Below the pieces are notes generated by a model. That model was not told the origin of the DNA. It did not search any database and saw only the letters and a program-made list of their open reading frames with translations. A DNA stretch of 9,708 nucleotides from JANXUF01 sp043747685. GTDB lineage: Bacteria; Actinomycetota; Acidimicrobiia; Acidimicrobiales; Ilumatobacteraceae. The stretch covers positions 1 through 9,708 of the forward strand of contig JAYTOR010000207.1 of the NCBI GenBank assembly GCA_043747685.1, written 5' to 3'. Made by a program: the position numbers and the translations under genes. The stretch's first letter is position 1; each line of letters begins with the position of its first letter. Shown piece after piece: positions 6,330 to 9,708 of this stretch.

Positions 6330-7925
6330 CTACCCACCGATGACGGTCGTCGGCGGTGCAGTCGTCAGCGATGCTGCGGTGGTCTGAGGGGTGGTCGTGG
6401 CGGGTGCAGTGGTGACCGGTTTCGTTTGGTTGGTGAGGAGGGTGACGTACTGCAGTGCGCTGGCGACGTTCTCGAACGTCGGTTTCGCCTCGATCGCCGG
6501 AATTTGATCGGGTGTGATGTCCGACCGCCTTTTCTGTGTGTCCACGGCGACGGTCGGGTCGAACCACAGCATGCCGTCCGGTTTGCCCTTGAAGACGTAG
6601 ATCTCCTCACCCCGAAAAGCAACGAAGAAGCCACTTCGGGCCTGGGCGGCTGTGAAGGCGAAGGCAGCGACGAACACAGCGAGCACGGCGGTGGCAAAGA
6701 GGACCGACGCCACGCTGATCTTGCGGCGCTTCGGTCGGGGGATCGGCTTACTGGCGTCTTTGACGAGGCGAGGAATCGGAATCGAACCGCTGTGATCGAC
6801 CGGGCGAGACGTGGCCGTAACGCTGGTCTCGCCGTTGTTTGAGGCACCGGCTCGCTTCGCTGCGTCGCCTGTCTTCGTCGCCTGCGGCGCTGTCCTAGCC
6901 TTCGAATCGGTCGCAACCGTCTTCGGTCCGGAGCGGGCGATACCGACGGTGTCATCGCGTCCTGCACTGCGTGCTCGATCGCTCGTGCCGACCCGCTCGC
7001 GCTCATCGAGTTCTGCGTAGACATCGATGCCTGCTTCCGCGTCGACGGCGATCGACCCGGAAGGCTGCAACGCAGCCGACACGCGGCGCGGAACCGGCCC
7101 GAACTGGTCAGCTGCAGTCATCGGCGCCGATGCGCCGGAGGCAATTGCTGTCTGCTTTTTCGACGCTTCCGTCGGTTCGACGGCGATGACATCGATGACC
7201 ACAACCGTTACGTTGTCACGTCCGCCGTTGACATTGGCGGCGGCCACCAGTTCCTCGGCGGCATCCTGCGGCTCGTCGACGGTGCGCATGATCGAGGCAA
7301 TCGCCGCGTCAGCAACCTCGTCCACCAGCCCGTCAGAGCACAGCAGTAGCCTGTCACCTGCGACGATCGGCAACGTCCAGACATCGGGTTCGACGCCGAG
7401 TTCGATGCCCAACGCCTTGGTGACGATGTTGCGGTTGGGGTGGGTACGGGCTTCTTCGGGCTCGATCTGCCCGCTGGCGACGAGTTCCTGGACATAGCTG
7501 TGGTCGACGCTCAGCTGCACGAGGCGATCACCGCGGAAGGCGTAGGCGCGGGAGTCGCCGACGTTGGCAATGGCGAACAGCTCTGCAGCATCGTCGTCCT
7601 GGTCTGCGGAACGGATGACGACGATCGCCGTCACGGTCGTCCCCATGCCGAGGCGGGTTGCGTCGGATTGGGACTCGTTGAAGATCGCGTCGTTTGCCTG
7701 CTGTACCGCCAACGACAGCGCGTCGACAGTGGCTTCTGACGGCGTTGCAGAGCCGAGCCGTTGGTCGAGCGTGGCGACGGCCAATTCGCTGGCGACCTCG
7801 CCGGCGAGATGACCGCCCATACCGTCAGCAACGACGAACAGGCCGGGTTTGGCGACGTAGGCATCTTCGTTGGACGTGCGGACGCGGCCGACGTCAGTCG
7901 TTGCACCCCAGCGCAGCGTGGCCAC
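6330..7925 (-). CDS. pstP: PP2C-family Ser/Thr protein phosphatase, PstP
   Basis: This membrane-anchored metal-dependent phosphatase (531 residues) reverses phosphorylation by PknB and dephosphorylates wall-synthesis regulators. The PP2C domain (about 1-248) carries RTSNEDAY (16-23), VADGMGGHLAGE (32-43, metal ligand Asp34), GTTVTA (95-100), NVGDSRAY (121-128), CSDGL (196-200, Asp198) and GGRDNVTVVV (234-243, Asp237). A long basic, disordered linker (about 250-400) leads to one membrane helix (about 403-427). The extracytoplasmic part contains the family segment KPDGMLWFDPT (448-458) and ends in a Thr/Pro/Ala-rich tail (500-527). The GTG at 7925 shares its G with the fhaB stop (TAGTG) and has GGAGG seven bases upstream. 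This supports both the start and coupled translation. All catalytic residues appear intact. Confidence 0.96.
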   Translation of the reverse strand: MATLRWGATTDVGRVRTSNEDAYVAKPGLFVVADGMGGHLAGEVASELAVATLDQRLGSATPSEATVDALSLAVQQANDAIFNESQSDATRLGMGTTVTAIVVIRSADQDDDAAELFAIANVGDSRAYAFRGDRLVQLSVDHSYVQELVASGQIEPEEARTHPNRNIVTKALGIELGVEPDVWTLPIVAGDRLLLCSDGLVDEVADAAIASIMRTVDEPQDAAEELVAAANVNGGRDNVTVVVIDVIAVEPTEASKKQTAIASGASAPMTAADQFGPVPRRVSAALQPSGSIAVDAEAGIDVYAELDERERVGTSDRARSAGRDDTVGIARSGPKTVATDSKARTAPQATKTGDAAKRAGASNNGETSVTATSRPVDHSGSIPIPRLVKDASKPIPRPKRRKISVASVLFATAVLAVFVAAFAFTAAQARSGFFVAFRGEEIYVFKGKPDGMLWFDPTVAVDTQKRRSDITPDQIPAIEAKPTFENVASALQYVTLLTNQTKPVTTAPATTTPQTTAASLTTAPPTTVIGG

Positions 7926-8488
7926 TATGTCGCCTCCAGGACGGTGTTGCCGATCTGCATCCGGTCACCACGCTGCAGCGCGACGGGCCCTGTCAGGCGG
8001 TTGCCGTTGTGGTAGCTGCCGTTCGTCGAGCCGAGGTCCTCGACGAATGCCTGGCCGTTACTGACGAACGCTCGTGCGTGTAGCTGGGAGATGAACTCGT
8101 CGTCCGTGATCGACACGGTGCATCCGTCTGATCGTCCGATCGTCAACTCGTCGCCGATGAGAAAGCTCGCGCCCTTACGCGACCGCGGCTCGATGACGAT
8201 CATCTTCGACACGTGGCCGCGGCTCAACTTCGTGCTCCTCGTCTCCGGCGCCAACGTCGATCGGCTGCTCGATGCCGTCTGCATGATCGGCTGAGCAGTC
8301 GCAGGTGGTGCCTGGACGGACGGTGCCGAGGAGCCCACCGACACATGCGGGATCCCGCCAGAGTTCGCCGTGTTGTTGCGTTTCGGCGAACGGACCTCGC
8401 TCCAGACGGCATAGAGCACGCGGGCGAAGAAGAGGTACAGCAGTACGAGCAGACAGATCTTGAAGACGCTCAGGAGCTGATCGGTCAT
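7925..8488 (-). CDS. fhaB: Membrane-anchored FHA domain protein FhaB
   Basis: This phosphothreonine-binding protein of 187 residues resembles mycobacterial FhaB (FipA), which is phosphorylated by Pkn kinases and links them to division. A membrane helix lies at about 5-27 right at the N-terminus. A Ser/Ala/Pro-rich linker (about 35-90) follows, then an FHA domain (about 97-187). The FHA phosphopeptide-binding residues are present: GRS (118-120), SQLHA (134-138; Ser134, His137) and STNG (154-157; Asn156). The ATG at 8488 overlaps the stop of the upstream 38-codon ORF as ATGA and has GGAGA seven bases upstream. The stop overlaps the pstP GTG by one base. FhaB, PstP and PknB therefore appear to be produced from one transcription unit. 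Confidence 0.94.
   Translation of the reverse strand: MTDQLLSVFKICLLVLLYLFFARVLYAVWSEVRSPKRNNTANSGGIPHVSVGSSAPSVQAPPATAQPIMQTASSSRSTLAPETRSTKLSRGHVSKMIVIEPRSRKGASFLIGDELTIGRSDGCTVSITDDEFISQLHARAFVSNGQAFVEDLGSTNGSYHNGNRLTGPVALQRGDRMQIGNTVLEAT
7933..7937 (-). promoter_or_regulatory. Shine-Dalgarno sequence of pstP
   Basis: GGAGG on the minus strand lies seven bases before the pstP GTG, inside the last codons of fhaB. It settles the GTG at 7925 as the pstP start and is the strongest ribosome-binding site in the window. Confidence 0.8.
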
Positions 8489-8601
8489 CGATGGTTCTCC
8501 GAGACGTGCTCGAGGATGAGCGGCTGGACGGCAATGGTTTCCTGCATCGGCGTGAACATCGGGGCGGGCACGGTCGCGGTGTTTGCGAGCCGTGAGCTCA
8601 T
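8485..8601 (-). CDS. Putative 38-aa coupled microprotein between fhaA and fhaB
   Basis: I do not recognise this product and assign no function. The ATG at 8601 lies four bases after the fhaA stop (TGA CTCG ATG). The TGA at its end overlaps the fhaB ATG as ATGA, so the ORF fills the fhaA-fhaB gap exactly. Counting by hand, the 38 codons have about 61, 45 and 84 percent G+C at positions one, two and three, the pattern of real genes in high-GC genomes. The product starts MSSRLANTATVPAPMFTPMQ and ends ILEHVSENHR. It has no membrane segment or known motif, and possible alternative starts at Met15 and Met19. No good Shine-Dalgarno sequence precedes it, so it would depend on ribosomes finishing fhaA. 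Alternatively it is a non-conserved leader whose only job is to couple fhaB translation. The frame differs from fhaA and the FhaA FHA domain is complete, so it is not a simple frameshifted tail. Confidence 0.5.
   Translation of the reverse strand: MSSRLANTATVPAPMFTPMQETIAVQPLILEHVSENHR
8496..8500 (-). promoter_or_regulatory. Shine-Dalgarno sequence of fhaB
   Basis: GGAGA on the minus strand lies seven bases upstream of the fhaB ATG. It falls within the last codons of the 38-codon ORF. It supports the start at 8488. Confidence 0.65.
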
Positions 8602-8605
8602 CGAG

Positions 8606-9232
8606 TCACGAGGCTTCGAATCGGATCTGCGTGGCGCCGAGCGTGATGACGTCACCGTCTTTGAGCGGCCGAGAACCGTCGAGGCGCACGCCGTTGAGCT
8701 TCGTGCCGTTCGTCGAGCCGAGGTCGTAGAGGACGAAGCCGGTGCCGAGTGGCTTGACTTCGGCATGGCGGCGGCTGACGTTAAGATCGTTGAGCACGAT
8801 CGTGCAGTCCTGCGCCCTTCCCATGCTCGTGGTGGCTTCCGTGAGGGCGATCCGTTCGCCGGAAGGGACGACGAGTCCGCCGGCACCGATGCCACCTGGC
8901 GATTCCTTCGTCTGGCTCGAGATCCCGAAGCGGCCGGCTTTGAGTTTGTTGTCGACGGCGAGTTCGACGACGATCGGGCCGACGAAGTGGTACCCCTCGT
9001 CGCGCGCGTATTCGCGGGCTGCCTCGCGCAGTTCGGTGATCAACGTCTCGTCGATGTCGGCGAAGCCCGCATGATCTGCCGGGCTGAGCCACACGGTGAA
9101 CTCGTTGGGGACGGTCCTGCGACCTTTGACGTCGACAGAACGATGCTCATCCATCTCGCGGATCAGCCGCCGTCCCAACTCGATCGGGCGCACCGTTCCC
9201 TTGAATGCGCGTGAGAACACGCCGTCAGCCAT
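8606..9232 (-). CDS. fhaA: FHA domain protein FhaA with N-terminal DUF3662 domain
   Basis: This is a cytoplasmic phosphothreonine reader of 208 residues. In mycobacteria FhaA binds phosphorylated MurJ (MviN) and other wall-synthesis proteins downstream of PknB. The N-terminal part (about 1-100) matches the FhaA N-terminal (DUF3662) domain, with FSRAFKGTVRPIELGRRLIR (6-25) and RRTVPNEFTVWLSPAD (38-53). A short linker leads to the FHA domain (about 118-208) with GRA (138-140), SRRHAEV (153-159) and LGSTNGT (171-177). Mycobacterial FhaA has 527 residues with a long disordered linker, so this is a compact form. The ATG at 9232 is the first usable in-frame start before the conserved core; upstream codons to 9481 run through tandem repeats and are unlikely to be translated. 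An AAAAGG lies about ten bases upstream. Similarity to the family (GKGVERM) seems to begin a few codons earlier, so a non-standard upstream start cannot be excluded. Confidence 0.92.
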   Translation of the reverse strand: MADGVFSRAFKGTVRPIELGRRLIREMDEHRSVDVKGRRTVPNEFTVWLSPADHAGFADIDETLITELREAAREYARDEGYHFVGPIVVELAVDNKLKAGRFGISSQTKESPGGIGAGGLVVPSGERIALTEATTSMGRAQDCTIVLNDLNVSRRHAEVKPLGTGFVLYDLGSTNGTKLNGVRLDGSRPLKDGDVITLGATQIRFEAS

Positions 9233-9353
9233 CCGCTCTACGCCTTTTCCAACATGATGCGATACACAAGTACGCCTCAGGCTAGTGGTCAGGACCTCCC
9301 CGGGCTCGGCACCGCTCCCGGCGAGCTCCCCGCGCTCTTCGTTGGCTCCCGCG

Positions 9354-9427
9354 CCCCGATAACCCCAGCCATCCTCGCCCGCACGCCGTTCCCCGATAAC
9401 CCCAGCCATCCTCGCCCGCACGCCGTT
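9354..9427. repeat. Perfect 37-bp tandem duplication
   Basis: The unit beginning CCCCGATAACCCCAGCCATC and ending GCCCGCACGCCGTT occupies 9354-9390 and again 9391-9427 with no mismatch. A stub CCCATAAC (9428-9435) resembles the start of a third copy. The complete identity points to a recent duplication. There are no spacers, so it is not a CRISPR array. Confidence 0.9.
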
Positions 9428-9451
9428 CCCATAACTAACGCCGGAGCCCGC

Positions 9452-9540
9452 ATCGAGTATTTCGCTGACCCCGGACGTCAAACGAGTATTTCCCTTGCAC
9501 CGAAGGGCGTGTTCCTACTCCATTCACGCAAATACTCGAT
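9452..9540. repeat. Three CGAGTATTT motifs, one inverted
   Basis: CGAGTATTT occurs directly at 9454-9462 and 9483-9491 (29 bp apart) and inverted at 9530-9538. The outer two extend to an exact 11-bp inverted pair, ATCGAGTATTT (9452-9462) and AAATACTCGAT (9530-9540). All three are followed, in their own orientation, by a similar NCNTG. They are AT-rich islands in GC-rich DNA and could be protein-binding sites or part of a dispersed intergenic repeat. Confidence 0.75.
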
Positions 9541-9563
9541 TGGTCCACGACCGGAAATGCGTG

Positions 9564-9592
9564 TTGGCCGAGGTCGTGAACACCTGTATGGT
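9564..9592 (+). promoter_or_regulatory. Candidate promoter of tRNA-Leu
   Basis: TTGGCC (9564-9569) and TATGGT (9587-9592) are 17 bases apart, and each matches four of six consensus positions. The predicted start near 9599 gives a leader of about nine bases before the mature tRNA 5' end at 9608. Confidence 0.5.
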
Positions 9593-9603
9593 CAAGTGTT
9601 CAC
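9576..9603. repeat. 8-bp inverted repeat over the tRNA-Leu promoter
   Basis: GTGAACAC (9576-9583) and GTGTTCAC (9596-9603) are perfect reverse complements separated by 12 bases. The -10 candidate lies in the spacer, and the right arm ends four bases before the tRNA. The geometry suits a dimeric repressor site, but chance is possible. Confidence 0.6.
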
Positions 9604-9607
9604 TCCT

Positions 9608-9690
9608 GGGCGAGTGGCGGAATGGCAGACGCGCTGGCTTCAGGTGCCAGTATTCGAAAGGATGTGGGGGTTCAAGTCCCCCCTCGCCCA
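9608..9690 (+). tRNA. tRNA-Leu (anticodon CAG)
   Basis: The 83-nt cloverleaf is complete. The acceptor stem GGGCGAG (9608-9614) pairs with CTCGCCC (9683-9689), and the discriminator is A at 9690, as expected for tRNA-Leu. The anticodon stem CTGGC/GCCAG encloses TTCAGGT, with anticodon CAG at 9641-9643 reading CUG. A long variable arm (about 9651-9665) marks a class II tRNA. The T arm is GGGGG-TTCAAGT-CCCCC. CCA is not encoded; CTG follows the discriminator. As I recall the mycobacterial map, a tRNA-Leu gene also lies beside fhaA there, so the neighbourhood seems conserved. Confidence 0.96.
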
Positions 9691-9708
9691 CTGTAAAACC
9701 CCTGCTCA

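Larger units (their letters stand above)
9233..9607. other. Repeat-rich non-coding region between fhaA and tRNA-Leu
   Basis: These 375 bases contain no ORF I would call a gene. They must include the promoter of the fhaA-led minus-strand unit, but I see no convincing -35/-10 pair for it. The region holds a 37-bp perfect tandem duplication, three CGAGTATTT motifs with a small CCCTT/AAGGG hairpin (9492-9507) between two of them, and the tRNA promoter with an inverted repeat. Confidence 0.6.

Noticed and set aside
6066..6842. Plus-strand open frame of 258 codons
   Set aside because: It is antisense across the rodA 5' end and the pstP 3' end, both of which are clear genes. Its product shows no domain.
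8602..8895. Longer version of the 38-codon ORF starting at 8895
   Set aside because: The upstream part is out of frame over the intact fhaA FHA domain and gives no recognisable protein. Only the portion after the fhaA stop (8601 to 8485) has supporting context.
9354..9435. Possible CRISPR array
   Set aside because: The 37-bp units are directly adjacent with no spacers between them, and no cas gene is in the window.
9233..9481. N-terminal extension of fhaA to an ATG at 9481
   Set aside because: It would translate the 37-bp duplication and low-complexity Gly/Arg-rich DNA. The conserved FhaA core starts at about 9232.

Overview
This window looks like high-GC actinobacterial chromosome. It has GC-rich third codon positions, GTG starts, no Shine-Dalgarno sequence at several starts, and the actinobacterial cell-growth and Ser/Thr-phosphorylation locus. 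Gene content and order match the region near the origin in Mycobacterium and Streptomyces relatives: crgA, a glutamine amidotransferase gene, pknB, pbpA, rodA, pstP, fhaB and fhaA, then a tRNA-Leu gene. pknA, which lies between pknB and pbpA in mycobacteria, is absent. Together with the Thr/Pro-rich protein tails this suggests an actinobacterium outside the Mycobacteriales, perhaps of the Acidimicrobiia type. That placement is inference from gene order and protein style, not from a search.

Layout: crgA (minus, 57-392) and pabA/trpG (plus, 475-1068) diverge from an 82-bp gap with a TANNNT -10 element directly upstream of each GTG start. pabA/trpG converges on pknB with a 26-bp gap. From 9232 down to 1095 everything is on the minus strand, in transcription order fhaA, an unlisted 38-codon ORF, fhaB, pstP, rodA, pbpA, pknB. 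The junctions are tight: 4-nt ATGA overlaps at smORF/fhaB and rodA/pbpA, a 1-nt TAGTG overlap at fhaB/pstP, and a 3-nt gap at pstP/rodA. Only pknB is set apart, by 133 bp that hold three tandem 15-bp repeats and a plausible internal promoter. Positions 9233-9607 are non-coding and repeat-rich. They hold a perfect 37-bp tandem duplication, three copies of CGAGTATTT (one inverted), and the promoter and inverted repeat in front of a plus-strand tRNA-Leu(CAG).

How the parts work together: PknB is a membrane kinase with four extracellular PASTA domains that probably sense peptidoglycan or lipid II. PstP is the opposing membrane PP2C phosphatase. FhaA and FhaB read the resulting phosphothreonines. 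RodA (SEDS glycosyltransferase) and PbpA (class B transpeptidase) are the wall-synthesis enzymes they control. CrgA is a small divisome membrane protein. The amidotransferase belongs to folate or tryptophan synthesis and is a conserved neighbour without an obvious functional link.

The main candidates for something undescribed are the coupled 38-aa microgene between fhaA and fhaB, the tandem-repeat array abutting a putative pknB promoter, and the repeat cluster between fhaA and tRNA-Leu. No wholly new multi-gene system is evident; the core is a known conserved locus.
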